Notes: generated by a model from the sequence alone, not told the origin. A DNA stretch of 64,000 nt from Diabrotica undecimpunctata (GCF_040954645.1 NC_092808.1:12391883-12455882), one strand, 5' to 3'; numbered from the stretch's first letter, positions 21,710 through 33,340 are shown. Program-made: numbers and translations.

Positions 21710-23070
21710 TAACAGGAAAAACCCTGTAGGTGGCTGTATGCCATAGGTATAACATATGGGTACCAAAAGTGCTACAGGCAACAGCGATTAACAAACTAAA
21801 CCATATTCAGCGGATGGCTTGCATAAATATAACAGGTGCCATGAACACAACACCAACTGCTGCAATGGAGTTGATCATTGGCATCACGCCTCTAGATATA
21901 TATGTCAAAGAGGTGGCTCTAGTGACAATGATGCGACTGCGCTCAGCTGGTGCAAACCTTGATGTAGGAATGGGACAATTGAGATCTCGTTTCTGGCGGG
22001 GAGAGCTGGATGCGTTACCAATACTACAGGCAGGCTGCGACTCATTTGAACCAAAGTTTGTCTTTAACAAACCCTACAAAATTGAAACAAGACAGTGTAT
22101 GGAGACAACCGTGGCAAATGCCTATTGCATATACACCGATGGCTCCAAAATGAAAGAAGGCTCAGGATGCGGGATATACTCCAGATCACTGAACCTAAGA
22201 ATAAAGTGGGGTATGGGCAAAAATGCCAGCGTAGTTCAGACAGAACTGACTGGTATCTCCATAGCCGCAAAAGAGATAACCCAAAAAGGTATAGCAGGGA
22301 AAACTATAATGATCTGCACAGATAGCAGACAAGCGCTACTAACCTTGATTAGACCACGTGTCACATCAGGTTTAGTAATGGAGTGTCACGAGTCACTAAC
22401 TCAAGCTTCGGATGGTAATACCATCATCCTGAGGTCGGTTAAAGAACACAATAGGAATAAAGGCAACCGCATTGCTGACCAATTATCTAGGAAGGCGGCA
22501 GGCCTAAGACTCTTAGGACCTGGGGATCTTTTTGGTTGGTCAACTACAAAAATCGCGGAAATTGTCAAATGTCACTCCCATACGCAAACCGTAAAAAGAT
22601 GGGAAGAAGGGAAAGGATGTAAACTTGCCAGGGTAATACTAAGTAACCTTGAAGAGTCAACATCAAAGAAGTACTTGGGAATGACCAGGAAAAATCTACG
22701 TTTGGCAGTTGGTTTTTTAACTGGTCATTGTCAACTAAGCAAACACCTCCACACACTGGGGCTAGCAGACACACCTCTATCCAGGAAGTGTGAACGAGAA
22801 GACGAAACTGTAGAGTATGTCCTATGTGAATGCCCAGAGTTATCGTTAATACGAGAGTACGCGTTCGGCGAGTCCTGGCCCACACTTGCACACATAAGAG
22901 AGATGTCTCCTGGTGACTTGTCCACCTTCCTAGAAATGGCAGGATGGACAATGAGTTAAGGGTGACAGCTCCCTGGGAGCATGTAAATGGGTCAATTGTG
23001 GCCTAAGTTCTGTGAAACTTAACTCGCCCTCCCTACTCTACAGATACAGATACATGTATAACATATTAAA
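21710..23070 (+). mobile_element. 5'-truncated LINE with RNase H domain
   Basis: The 3' part of a LINE: end of RT, RNase H, C-terminal zinc motif, a short 3' UTR, and a (CAGATA)n-like tail at about 23040-23055. The 5' boundary lies in a 40-bp sequence also found at 2543-2589 next to the foldback. The single frame is fully open, unlike most LINE pieces here. Confidence 0.75.
21730..22959 (+). CDS. LINE polyprotein C-terminal half: RT tail, RNase H, Cys/His motif (409 codons)
   Basis: Open from 21730 to the TAA at 22957. Residues ~10-60 are the end of RT (KLNHIQRMACINITGAMNTT, cf. xxIQRxxxLxITGAxRT). RNase H follows: YTDGSKMKEGSGCGIY (first Asp), QTELTGI (Glu), CTDSRQALLTL (second Asp), and SVKEHNRNKGNRIADQLSR as the terminal block (usually WVPGHxGxxGNExAD). 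Near residue 365, CEREDETVEYVLCECPEL fits the C-terminal CxxC...H/C motif of such elements (here partly changed). Without RT and endonuclease it cannot mobilise itself. The Met is only the first in frame, because the real start is lost. Confidence 0.8.
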   Translation: MAVCHRYNIWVPKVLQATAINKLNHIQRMACINITGAMNTTPTAAMELIIGITPLDIYVKEVALVTMMRLRSAGANLDVGMGQLRSRFWRGELDALPILQAGCDSFEPKFVFNKPYKIETRQCMETTVANAYCIYTDGSKMKEGSGCGIYSRSLNLRIKWGMGKNASVVQTELTGISIAAKEITQKGIAGKTIMICTDSRQALLTLIRPRVTSGLVMECHESLTQASDGNTIILRSVKEHNRNKGNRIADQLSRKAAGLRLLGPGDLFGWSTTKIAEIVKCHSHTQTVKRWEEGKGCKLARVILSNLEESTSKKYLGMTRKNLRLAVGFLTGHCQLSKHLHTLGLADTPLSRKCEREDETVEYVLCECPELSLIREYAFGESWPTLAHIREMSPGDLSTFLEMAGWTMS

Positions 23071-23905
23071 ATAAAGTAAAGACATCTGTTGAACGTTTTT
23101 ATATTAAATTAATTTAATATACTAACATACAAAAGAAGTCACCACTGTTACGTTACATGACTGTGTTAGCTCAAACCCAAATACAAATACTTCACTATAA
23201 AACTCAGATGAACATAAATATTTTTATTTTGGTCTGAGCTATAGAAATAAAACATTAAGAAGATGATTAATATAGTTTACCTTTTGATAAGGGCCTCCTT
23301 TTTTCCAGTAACTTTGGCATTTCTTCTCCTTAATTCGTTTTTTAACGCACAAACAGTCCAAGATCAGTATTTTTCCGCCATAAATTATTATTTATTAAAT
23401 CGTAAACAAAAACACCATATACAAACTTCACGAACTGTCATAACGTTCACCTCCAACTACACTAGCGCCGCCAAGCGGGAGCAACGGCGTACATAGCTGC
23501 CATTGCTTTTGTTGCATATCCTGCAGTGAAAGTTAGCAGAGTTCTTGTCAAATATTAATTGTAAAAGGTGTTTTTGTGTCGGTGTCAAAGGATTGGTAGC
23601 AGGGGACAACAAAAGTACATTATGTAATAAACAAACAGGTGTATACTATATTTGGTACTAGTCGATTAAGTGAAAATCCTTTTGACTAGAATGAAATTGG
23701 GTTTCTGTGAGATAGGAGTTTGGTCCAGGAGCTTTTGGAGAGACTGTTGCGGCGATAGCGTGAACGAGAAACGTTGACAGGCAGAGGAGATAGCAGGCAT
23801 GTGCAGAGCAACTGAGAGTACGACCAAAAGGTGGACAGGTCACAGTCGTAAAAAGAAAAGGAGCCAGTAGAGAATTCTTGGAAATAAAAACAAGACTTTC
23901 AACCG
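23071..23905. other. No recognisable gene
   Basis: Unassigned. The patch near 23440-23475 (complement reads TGTAGTTGGAGGTGAACGT) resembles 21410-21434 in inverted orientation, so it may belong to a dispersed repeat. Confidence 0.35.
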
Positions 23906-23917
23906 CGATCATAACTA

Positions 23918-26202
23918 CTACTACTACTAAGGATTTCCACAGTTTTCACTGTCTTCCTTCACTCAACCGTTTTCTCCAATTTTCCCACTCATTCCAGTCT
24001 CCATCTCGCAGGGCTCTTTTCTCCATAGCCTCGTCGATTTTATCTCTGAATGACCTTCGGGGGCTTCCTCTCTTTCTTCTTCCAATCGGGCTCCATTCTG
24101 TGATTTTGTTTATCCAGCGTCCTCTGTCCGCTCTTCTGACGTGGTCGTACCAGGATAGTCTCTTCTCCTCTATATAGTCGATTATGTCTGATTGCACTCC
24201 CATTCTCCGCTTAATCTCTGCGTTTTCAATTCTGTCTCTTTTTGTAAGTCTACAGCTTCTCCTCAGGAACTCCATTTCTACTGCTCTTATTCTACCTCTA
24301 TTTCTCTTGTTTATTGTCCAGTTTTCGGACCCATATGTCAGGATACTTCTTGTCAGGGTATTATAGATTCTCTTTTTTGTCTTTATCGTAATGTTCTTAT
24401 CCCACAACACTGAGTTTAGTTGTCTTATACAGTTTCTTGTTTGTCTCAGTCTGTTGTTTATATCTTCTTCTGTTGTTCCCTGGTTCGATATTATGGTTCC
24501 TAAATACTTGAATTTATCTGTTCCATTTATTTGTCTTCCTCGTCTATCTCTAGGTTTCTCATATCCTTGTTTTCTGTTGTTAGGTATTCGGTTTTCTCTA
24601 AGTTTATTTCCATTCCGTTGTTTTTATATTCTTCTTCTAGTTTTCTGAGCATAAAGCTGAGATCTTCTTCATCTTGTGCGATGACTACTTGATCGTCGGC
24701 AAAACTTAAGGTGTATAGGTATTCGTCTCTTACTGGTATGCCCATTCCTTCGCACTTTCTCCTCCATGGTTTGAGTGTCTTTTCCAAGAATATTTTAAAC
24801 AGAGTAGGGGACGTAGCACAGCCTTGTAGAAGTCCTTTTGTCGTCTTAAATGGATTGTAGGCTTTATTTCCACATTTAATAGCTACTTTGTTTTCTTTGT
24901 ATAGTGCTTTAACTGCTTTTATTAGTGTTTGTCGGATTCCGAGATCATTCATCGCTTCCCATAATTTGACTCTAGGTATTGAGTCATATGCTTTCTTTAG
25001 ATCAACAAAGGCCAGATGGACCGGTCTACCTTTTGCCATTTTCTTCTCTATCAGTTGTTCTAATGTGTACGTATGATCTAGGCATGATTTTCCTACTCTG
25101 AACCCTGCTTCGTCTTCTCCAATTTTTCCTATTATTTCAGTTTCTAGTTTTTCCTTAATAATTTTCCCGTAAAGTCTACCTACCGACGATATTATACTAA
25201 TTCCTCTATAGTTTTCACATTTTTTCCTGTTTTCTTTCTTATGTATGGATGTGATGTATGCTTGTGTCCATTCCGCAGGTATTTCTTCTCCATTTAGTCC
25301 TCTTTCGAACATTCTATGTAGCATGCGGAATAACTTTTCCGTTCCGTTTTTAATTAGTTCGTTTGGTATTCCTCCGGGTCCTTTGGCTTTTTTTGTTCTT
25401 CAATGTCTTCATTGCTCTCTTAACTTCTGCCAGGCTTATTTCTATCTGGTCGTATGCCCCATTTCCTGCATGTTCTATATTCTCTTCCTAAAATTGGGGA
25501 CGGTTTTCTATAAGTAGTTCTACGTAGTATTCTTGCCACTCGTTTTCACTAATTTTGCCGATCTGGGTTTTTTCTGTCTTATTTCGTTGAAGTGCTTTTA
25601 ATATTCGCCATGATTCTGAATTTCTCGTTCCTCCGATATGTCGTTCTATCTCTGTGCATGCTTGTTCCCATCGTTCGTTCTTTTCATTTGTTACTCTTTT
25701 CTTTACCTCTCTGTTTTTCGCTCTACATAGGTCTAAGTCTTCCTGTTTTTTGGTGTTTAGGTATTTTATGTGTAGTTTTTTCTTTTCTTTTATGCATTTC
25801 AATGTGTCTTCCCTTAATTTGATATTCTGATGGGTGTTCCTTTGGTCGTCTTCTCCAAGAGCTTCTAAGGCCGCTGAAATCAGGCAGGTTTTTATGTGTT
25901 CATGCATTTCATCTAACGTGTCATATCTGAATTCTTCTAGTTTTTGGTCTAGTCTTCTTTTGTATAAATCTTTTATTGATTCTTCCTGCAATAGATGTAA
26001 TTTGAGCCTCTTTTCGTTTATTGTCGTTCCCGTTGTAACAATCGATGTATGTTTTTGTTTTGTCCAGATATAGGGGAATTCCATCCATGCCACCACAAGT
26101 TTGTGATCTGTTCCATACTCTGTCCCTCTTTTCACTCTGGTGTCTTTCACTTTGATGGAGCTTTTGTGGTTCATGATAATGTAGTCAATAATGGATCTTA
26201 GT
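23918..26202 (-). mobile_element. 5'-truncated LINE with (TAG)n tail and 12-bp target duplication
   Basis: 2,285-bp insertion read on the minus strand. CGATCATAACTA at 23906-23917 and 26203-26214 is the duplicated target. The 3' tail on the minus strand is a short (TAG)n run. The element starts inside the endonuclease domain. The coding sequence carries one stop and two frameshifts, so it is a fairly young but dead copy. Confidence 0.88.
23946..26190 (-). pseudogene. LINE ORF2: endonuclease end, reverse transcriptase, C-terminal domain
   Basis: Minus-strand order: the endonuclease end (RSIIDYIIMNHKSS, then EYGTDHKLVVAW, with the catalytic Asp-His of APE-type endonucleases); a Lys/Glu-rich linker; a stop at ~25493; a one-base insertion in an A-run near 25398; RT with WTQAYITSIHKKENRKKCEN (fingers), YRGISIIS, VHLAFVDLKKAYDSIPR (first Asp), LLQGCATSPTLF and LSFADDQVVIAQ (active site); a frameshift near 24530-24410; and the C-terminal YGSENWTINKRNR, RRMGVQSDIIDYIEEKRLSW and GSPRRSF. 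A dead copy, with all RT motifs still legible. Confidence 0.85.
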
Positions 26203-26214
26203 CGATCATAACTA

Positions 26215-28016
26215 GATCATAATTAATTTGGTTTCTAATATTTTTCGGTGATTTCATTTCACAATAAATATAATCTTTTAATTCAGACATAAAAAATTAA
26301 AAGAAGTAATATTTCTTGAAATGAAATTCTTTGTATTGATTTAATTTAAAAAAGGAAACACAGAGAAGAGATCTTTTAGTTGAATACGGATTAGCGCATA
26401 TGATACATGATTTTGATCAATTGTAAAATTGTCTGACTTTAATAGTTTTTTTTATTCTTTTTAAAAAAATTATTTAATAGTTTAGTATCACAAAATTATT
26501 TGGTTTAATTTATTTTCGTATTGACCATTCTTTCCTCGAAAGCAACTGCTTAAAGAATACTTTGAAGCCACTTATTATAATTAACGATAAAAGGAGCCCT
26601 GAGATTAAATTTTAATTAAAATTAATTTATTTGTTTTTGCAAAATAAGCCTAAGGCATATTAAATCAATTAAACATAATTTTATAGTTTAATCAACTAGA
26701 TGATCAAAACTCTCTTTGTAGAGCATTAATACTTTCAGAGTTACACAATTTTAGAAGTAGTATACTAAAAAATTAGTTACAGCTATAGCAAGAAAAAAAG
26801 ATAAAGTTACAAACAAAACATTACTGCATGTTGTCAAATTAAAACTAGATTTAATAGAGGTAAAAATTAAATATTACAGTGAAATCCTCTTATGTAAATG
26901 CAGAATAAGGGTAGCATTCGTTTGCAGATGCAGCGAAATTAAAATTATCATTACATTTAACAGACTTTAAAATTGAGGTTAACGTTATAACGTGTCTTTT
27001 TATTGTTTTTGGAATTATGGCTTTTGGAGCAGTTTTCGTTTTACTGCTCACATATATGTTCGCTTTACATAAATGAACCCTGATAAAAAGTCTATATATA
27101 TAAACAGAAGGTAGCGAAAAATCTAATATGGTGTACGGGGAGTTTTAATGCCCAACTTTTTACACCGGCTACGATGTAACAGAATTTGTTATCTTTACAT
27201 AACCTCACAAAAAGCTTTTCCCAACAAAAATTTAACCCGGATAGCAATCTGCGAGCTCCGAAACACACTTGTTACATCAAAACACCGAGTAAACTTTTAG
27301 CATTTCGGAGATAAGGGCCTCGATGGCCATAAATTGGTGTAGCACAAGTGAAAAGTGGCTGGAAAATGGCGGAGAACACATAATAAAGCCCCAAAGTCGT
27401 TTTGGGTAGTCATTACAGTCATTATCACCTGGCCGCAGAATCTGATAAAATGGCGGCACTTCCGGAGGAGACCAACAAAACAGCGATATTCATGCCAAAA
27501 CACAGCGGCGGGGGTTTGACGTGGCTGACCACAAAGACTGCTTTATGATAAGTGCGTTTGCGTGTTTATTCAAATGTGACAACACAGGTATGATATAGTT
27601 ACACAAGCCGTGTTCATTCGGTTAAATTTCAAATACACATTCACAATACACAACAGAAATAAACGGATTTGAATATATTTAATTTTAATTTCATATTGGG
27701 TAGATCGTTCACCAAATATTCAAGTTTATTATTTTAATTTTAGCCGATTATAATTATTAAAAAGTTATTTATATTTACGTTTAATTAAATTTTCTGATAT
27801 TTGCTGATATTAATATTGTTTTTAACGTTGAACATGGTATTCAGGTTTTTTTGATGTTTTCTAATATTACAAAAAAAATACTTACATTTTCTAGGCAGTG
27901 TTGATGATCACTAGCAAAATAATTTGCCTGAAAATAAAAATATTTATTAACAAATAAGCAAACTGTCAGTCCTAGTTTAAAATATTGTTTAGTATTTTTT
28001 CCTCACTTCTTATTTA
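26215..28016. other. No recognisable gene
   Basis: AT-rich, except for a GC-richer block at about 27240-27540 that shows no coding pattern I recognise. Confidence 0.4.
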
Positions 28017-28021
28017 TTAGC

Positions 28022-28179
28022 TGTAGTAATAGGCCACATGAAAAAGAAGAAGAGGCGTGGCACGATGAAGTTAGAGATAGAGGTTAGGGAGTTAGCATAA
28101 AAAGATGTAACGTGTATATTGTTAATCTTATACTTTTATTAAATATAATATTTAATAAATACCGAGTATTATTATTACA
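28022..28179 (+). repeat. 5' LTR (158 bp)
   Basis: TG...CA, matching 33515-33672 with three substitutions. It carries the promoter and polyadenylation functions of the element by class; no clear TATA box was identified. Confidence 0.93.
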
Positions 28180-29513
28180 TGGCGCAGTCAGTACAAGAGC
28201 CAAAAGTACAGTTATCCAGAATGGAAGGAAAAGTGCCAGAATCCATGAAATTCGAGGGGAACCTTCATGAAAATTTTAGACGGTTTTACCAAAATTTTGA
28301 AATGTATCTTATTGCAACTGAGAAAGATGACAAAGCCGATAGAGTAAAAATTGCTTTGTTTTTAAATATGATTGGACCAGAAGGAGTTGATATATATAAC
28401 ATTCTCAAAATACCAGACCCGAATAAATTTGATAGTGTCATATCAGAATTTAAGAAATATTGTGCTCCCAGAAGAAATAAAACATATGAACGTTTTGTAT
28501 TTAATAAAAGAATTCAAGCTGCAGATGAACCTTTTGATAGTTATCTTAGTGATCTAAAAAAGTTGATACAAAGTTGTGAATATGACAAACAGGAAGACAG
28601 CATATTGACAGATAGGTTAGTTTTAGGAACAAATAGTCCATCAGTTCAAGAAAAATTATTAAATGCTCAAAAGTTAACGCTTGAAACAGCAATAGAGATA
28701 TGCAGAAACTCTGAAATAACAAAAAAGCAGTTAGTATCTGTAAGAAACAATGAAAGTTTGGAAGTAAGTGCAGTAAAAAATAGACAAGACAGTGGAAATA
28801 CACAAAGTGAGTTAAAATTTTTGTGTAGAAAGTGCAAACGTAAACATGTAGCTGCCCAGTGCCCAGCATTTGGAAAAAATTGCTTTAAATGTGGTGCAGC
28901 AAATCACTTTTGTAATGCGTGTTTTGCTGAAATGTCCAATCAGCAAAGATATAAAAGGCAAAATGTTAAAAAAATTAGAAGACATGACGAGAACATTGAT
29001 GGCTCTTCAACAGATGATGACATGCATGTGCATACCGTGAAAGGAGTTGGGGCAATCAATAGTAGAAGTCGTAATCAGTGGATCGAGGTAGTCAACATAA
29101 ACAACCAATACATTGAGTTCAAGATAGACACTGGATCAGAAGTAAATATATTACCCAATGATATTTTAAAAGTCGTATTCAGAAACAGTAAGTACAAAAT
29201 TGAAAAATGTAATACTACATTAGAAGCTTATGGAGGTACACGTTTGAAAACTTTAGGGAAAATTACTTTAAATTGTAAGAGGCTGGATAGGAATTATAAT
29301 TTAGAATTTGTAGTTGTAGATTTAAAAGTCCAGCCAATTTTGGGTTTAAAAACATGTTATTCTTTTGACCTAATTAAGGAAACACAGAGTGTAAATGTTG
29401 ACGAGGAACTTACTAATAAGGAAAAATTATTACTAGAATATAAAGATAAATTTGAGGGAATGGGCACATTCACAGGTTTTTGTAAAATACAATTAAAAAT
29501 GATAGTGTTCTAG
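28179..29513 (+). CDS. Gag and protease (gag-pro, frame broken before RT)
   Basis: 444 open codons. The first ATG uses the last base of the LTR plus the first two of the primer site; a Met at about residue 15 (MEGKVPESMKF) is an alternative start and fits better the usual Gag beginning. Residues ~20-200 are capsid-like (helical, with FRRFYQNFEMYL and IQAADEPFDSYLSDL). Two Cys knuckles follow near residues 215-250 (CRKCKRKHVAAQC, CFKCGAANHFCNAC). The aspartic protease has FKIDTGSEVNILP with the catalytic Asp near residue 316 and ILGLKTC late. The frame ends just after the A-run at 29495-29499, where one base appears to be missing; pol goes on in the -1 frame. No env is present. Confidence 0.85.
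   Translation: MAQSVQEPKVQLSRMEGKVPESMKFEGNLHENFRRFYQNFEMYLIATEKDDKADRVKIALFLNMIGPEGVDIYNILKIPDPNKFDSVISEFKKYCAPRRNKTYERFVFNKRIQAADEPFDSYLSDLKKLIQSCEYDKQEDSILTDRLVLGTNSPSVQEKLLNAQKLTLETAIEICRNSEITKKQLVSVRNNESLEVSAVKNRQDSGNTQSELKFLCRKCKRKHVAAQCPAFGKNCFKCGAANHFCNACFAEMSNQQRYKRQNVKKIRRHDENIDGSSTDDDMHVHTVKGVGAINSRSRNQWIEVVNINNQYIEFKIDTGSEVNILPNDILKVVFRNSKYKIEKCNTTLEAYGGTRLKTLGKITLNCKRLDRNYNLEFVVVDLKVQPILGLKTCYSFDLIKETQSVNVDEELTNKEKLLLEYKDKFEGMGTFTGFCKIQLKMIVF
28180..28191 (+). promoter_or_regulatory. Primer-binding site, probably tRNA-Ser type
   Basis: TGGCGCAGTCAG directly follows the LTR's CA. It resembles the TGGCGCAGTCGG sites used by several insect gypsy elements. The tRNA assignment is from memory of those families. 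Confidence 0.7.
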
Positions 29514-31775
29514 TAGCTAGACCAGCTAGAAGAGTACCATTTACTATAAAAAATAAGCTAAAAGAGAAATTAGGTAAATTAGAAAATAGAAATATTATAT
29601 CCAAAGTAACAGAAGCATGTGAATGGGTTAATAATATAGTTATAGTTGAGAAGCCAGATGGTTCACTGCATCTGTGTCTAGACCCTCAAGAGCTTAATAA
29701 ATGTATTGTTAGGGAATATTTTGAAATTCCTAGTTTAGGGGAAATAAGTTCGAAACTGCCAGGAAAAAAATATTTTTCAGTACTAGATTTCAAAGATGGC
29801 TTTTATCAAGTTAAATTAGATGAAAAATCTAGTTCCTTAACAACATTTGCAACTCCATTTGGGTGTTACAAATTTCTCAGATTACCATTCGGTCTAAATC
29901 TGGCCCCAGAATATTTTCAGAAATTAAATTGTAAAAATTTTGGTGACATTGAAAATGTTATATATTTTGATGATCTATTAATTGCATCTGATTCCATGAA
30001 GGAGCATGACAAGACACTTAAAAAAGTGTTTAATAGAGCTAGGGAAATGGGTGTAAAGTTTAAGAAATCAAAATTTCAGTTTAGACAAATGACAGTGAAA
30101 TACATGGGACACATTTTTAGTGAAGATGGTATGAAAATAGATAATAATAGATTGAGGGCTATAAATGACCTAAAAATCCCGTCAAACTAGAAAGACCTTC
30201 AAAAACTGCTGGGTGTGGTAAATTATGTACGAAAATTTGTCCCGAAATTGGGTGAGATTGCAAGCCCACTGTATCAATTACTGAAAAAGAATGTTATTTT
30301 TCAGTGGCTTGGAGTTCACAGTAAAGCACTGGAAGTGATAAAACAGGAACTTGCTAAAAATATATCTCTAAAGAATTTTGATTCTAGTAAAGATACTGTA
30401 ATTCAAACAGATGCGTCTCAGTTTGGTTTGGGATGTTGTCTAATGCAAGGTGGAAGACCTGTTGCTTATGCTTCTAGAGGTTTAACAGGTACTAAGGAAA
30501 ATTATGCTGTTGTAGAGAAAGAGTTATTAGCCGTAGTGTTTGCATGTCAAAAATTCCACAATTATATTTATGGTCGCTCTGTAAAATTCATAACAGATCA
30601 CAAACCTAATGTAAGTATCATGAGTAAGCAAATAAGTCAAATTAGTTCTCCTAGGTTGCAGAGGCTAAAACTGAAGCTACTGAAATATGATATACAAATT
30701 CAGTATGTACCTGGTAAATATTTACATATTGCTGATTATTTGTCTAGAAATGTAAGTGATGAAAGTGCAGAGAATGATGCTGATATGAATGAAATGGTTC
30801 ATTCACTGGAAATGCATTTAAGAATGAGTGATACTAGAAAGATTCAGTTTAAAGCAGAAACAGTAAAAGATAATGTATTGAGTAAAGTCATTGAGTGTTG
30901 TCTGAGAGGGTGGAAGAATACAAAGTATGAAGGAGAGATGAAAGTTTTTCACGAGTTAAGAAATGAGTTGTTTGTTAATGATAACCTTTTATTTTTCAAT
31001 GATAGAATTGTTTTACCTAAAGTTTTGCGAAAAGAGATGCTTCAAATTGTACGTGAAGGTCATTTTGGTATAAATCGTTCAAGAGATCGAGCAAAAGATG
31101 TCTTATTTTGGCCAGGGATGAGTGTGGATATTGCGAATGAGATACAGAGTTGCAAAATTTGTGAAAAGTATAGGTATGCAAATAGTAAAGAGCCATTAAT
31201 ATCTCATGATGTCCCGGAATTGCCATTTCAAAAATTGGGTGCTGATATTATGGAACATGGTGGCAAAGCTTATTTGGTTGTTGCTGATTATTTAACGAAG
31301 TGGCTAGAAATAATCCCTATAAGAGGTAAACAATCGTCTGATGTTATAAATGCACTCAAGCAGATATTTGCAACACATGGTATACCAGATGTAATTATAG
31401 CTGATAATATGCCTTTTGGATCTTATGAATGCAAAAAGTTTGCAGATAAATTTGAGTTTAAATTTCAAACTAGTAGCCCCCATTACCCTCGATCGAATGG
31501 TTTAGCTGAGAGGTTTGTACAGATATCTAAAAATATTATTAGAAAATCAGATGACATGTGGGTTGCTCTAATGAACTATCGTAATACTCCTGTTACTGAT
31601 CTCAAGAGGTCACCAGCTCAACTTTTATTTGGCAGAAAACTAAAAACTAAATTACCAGTTGTTGAAAAGCAAAATGATAATATCAAAGAAGTTAGGTCAA
31701 AATTAGAAGAAAGAAATAATACTTATAAGGAATATTATGATAGACAAGAAATAGGCCCGAATATAAGCAAGGTGA
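29498..31775 (+). pseudogene. Pol: reverse transcriptase, RNase H, integrase
   Basis: After the frame break, pol reads RPARRVPFTIKNKLKEKL, then RT with DFKDGFYQVKLDEKSS (first Asp), LRLPFGLNLAPEYFQKL and NVIYFDDLLIAS (YFDD active site in place of the common YIDD). A TAG at 30188-30190 interrupts it (KIPSN-stop-KDLQKL). RNase H: QTDASQFGLGC, YAVVEKELLAVVFAC, FITDHKP, HIADYLSR. Integrase: the zinc part GHFGINRSRDRA...CKICEKY, then LGADIM, IADNMPFGS and PHYPRSNGLAERF for the D, D and E catalytic positions. The frame changes again near 31775. Confidence 0.88.
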
Positions 31776-32103
31776 AAATGTGGTATACAAAGATAATAAT
31801 CAATGGAGTCCGGCTGTTATTGTCAAGAAACATGAGTCTCCAAGGTCTTATTTAATTGATAATGGTAAAAATGTCTTACAAAGAAACAGCTATCACCTGC
31901 GTAAGTCAAAAATTGATCATGATATTAGGGAGACTCAGAATTTAAGTGATGACAATGATAATACACCTAGTTGTAGTAAAGCTCAGAGTTCTAGCAGTTC
32001 AGAGTGTGATACTAACATGAGCTTGATACTATCATACAGCCTGCCAAGTATTCTGATTATATTTTATATTAGTACAGTTTACTCTGATTGTATTTTGTAT
32101 TAG
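31776..32103 (+). pseudogene. C-terminal tail of the gypsy integrase (shifted frame)
   Basis: Reads VVYKDNNQWSPAVIVKKHES and then YLIDNGKNVLQRNSYHLR, the small SH3-like tail seen after the integrase core in many gypsy elements (G..V..k....W..g.I........Y.V....g...rRn..hlr). A one-base change separates it from the core. A Ser-rich end follows. Confidence 0.75.
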
Positions 32104-32135
32104 CATAGTTTTTTTTTGTATGATTAAAGTTTGTT

Positions 32136-32138
<3 letters not shown>

Positions 32139-32208
<70 letters not shown>
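32139..32208. repeat. (TA)n tract, left of nested Penelope-like element
   Basis: About 70 bp of TA repeat. Probably the target into which the Penelope-like element inserted, since a second tract lies on its other side. Confidence 0.9.
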
Positions 32209-32210
<2 letters not shown>

Positions 32211-32305
32211 TCTAAAATAACAGCTGAACTGGTAGATGAAAAAGGGGGGTTGAGGTTAATTGGGTATACAGCTGATTAAAAGCCAAGTGTACTCTGTTTA
32301 ATAAT

Positions 32306-32345
32306 TCATTATATTTCGCCAATTTTCATTGGCATCATCAGATGA
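32306..32345 (-). ncRNA. Hammerhead-ribozyme-like core, left arm of Penelope element
   Basis: Mirror of 33341-33380 in the left arm, same core residues. Confidence 0.6.
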
Positions 32346-32414
32346 GAGCTACAATTATTTAAAACATGGTAAAATACAATTTAATAATAGTTTGTTGTTT
32401 ATATACTTACTTAA

Positions 32415-32915
32415 TTGAGATTAATGGCAGTGCGATTTATTTTAATACAAGACTTAACACCGAAACTTACACGAATTTTCAAATCAGTTGACGACAACAT
32501 AAAAATCGCTAATTACACAGTGTTAAACATTAATTCGATATTCACCAAACTAAAAGATAAAACACCTACTGATCAATTATCTAATATAGTCTATCGTATC
32601 CCGTGCGGAAGTTGTAACAAACAATATATTGGCCAAACCAACAGACACCTAAAAAGTCGCATCACTTCCCACAAGAGTGACAGCAGATTATATCCTGATA
32701 GATGTTCCCTTGCAAAACACGTACATGATGAACACCACATAATGAACTACAGTGAAACAAAGATTCTTGCAATGGAAAATAATCTCAATAAAAGACTCTT
32801 CCTCGAGATGGCATTTATCACTCAAATGGATAATTTAATAAATAAGAAATCAGATGTTGAACATCTGAGTGAGATTTATGCTTATTTATTACACATCGAA
32901 AAACAAACATTATAA
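32415..32915 (+). CDS. Penelope GIY-YIG endonuclease domain (truncated ORF)
   Basis: 166 open codons; the first ~11 are read from the left arm, so the ATG is not original. Residues ~12-55 are the linker that follows RT in these proteins (DLTPKLTRIFKSVDDNIKIA). The endonuclease has IVYRIPCGSCNKQYIGQT (the GIY and YIG elements, with the CGSC cysteines typical of the family), then RHLKSRITSHKSD with the catalytic Arg, KHVHDEHHI, and LFLEMAFI with the probable catalytic Glu. It nicks DNA during target-primed insertion in intact elements. Without RT it cannot drive its own transposition. Confidence 0.85.
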   Translation: MRLMAVRFILIQDLTPKLTRIFKSVDDNIKIANYTVLNINSIFTKLKDKTPTDQLSNIVYRIPCGSCNKQYIGQTNRHLKSRITSHKSDSRLYPDRCSLAKHVHDEHHIMNYSETKILAMENNLNKRLFLEMAFITQMDNLINKKSDVEHLSEIYAYLLHIEKQTL

Positions 32916-33340
32916 ATAGACACATATAACTATTAACTAATTAATACAACACATAATGTAATTTCAAAATTTTTCAACTATAACACACCTTACAGTAAAT
33001 ATTAATCAAATAAACAACTACTACGTCAACACCATGGAACTAATCATCTTCACAAAAGTCAATTAATAACATTCGATATTTGATAGTTCTAGTACTTAAC
33101 CTTAATGACATTTACCGAACTAAACGTTATGTCTGTTTTATTTTTAATTTAAATTGTATTTGTTTCCTATATTTTAATTTGTAATCAACATCAACTACAA
33201 TCAACATTATTCCAACAAAAAAAATTTTTACTTGATGGTATTAAAATAAATCGCACTGCCATTAACCTCAATTAAGTAAGTATATAAACAACAAACTATT
33301 ATTAAATTGTATTTTACCATGTTTTAAATAATTGTAGCTC

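Noticed and set aside
22064..22951. Minus-strand frames opposite the 409-codon RNase H frame
   Set aside because: Shadows of a well-supported plus-strand domain; no motif of their own.
24184..24648. Plus-strand hydrophobic open frames opposite the LINE
   Set aside because: They are complements of the minus-strand LINE coding region; Leu/Ser/Phe-rich composition is the usual shadow of Lys/Glu-rich LINE proteins. The same applies to the frames at 25245-26073.
27240..27540. GC-richer block as a possible conserved exon or promoter
   Set aside because: Both strands were read; the frames lack domain motifs and splice context, so composition alone is not enough.
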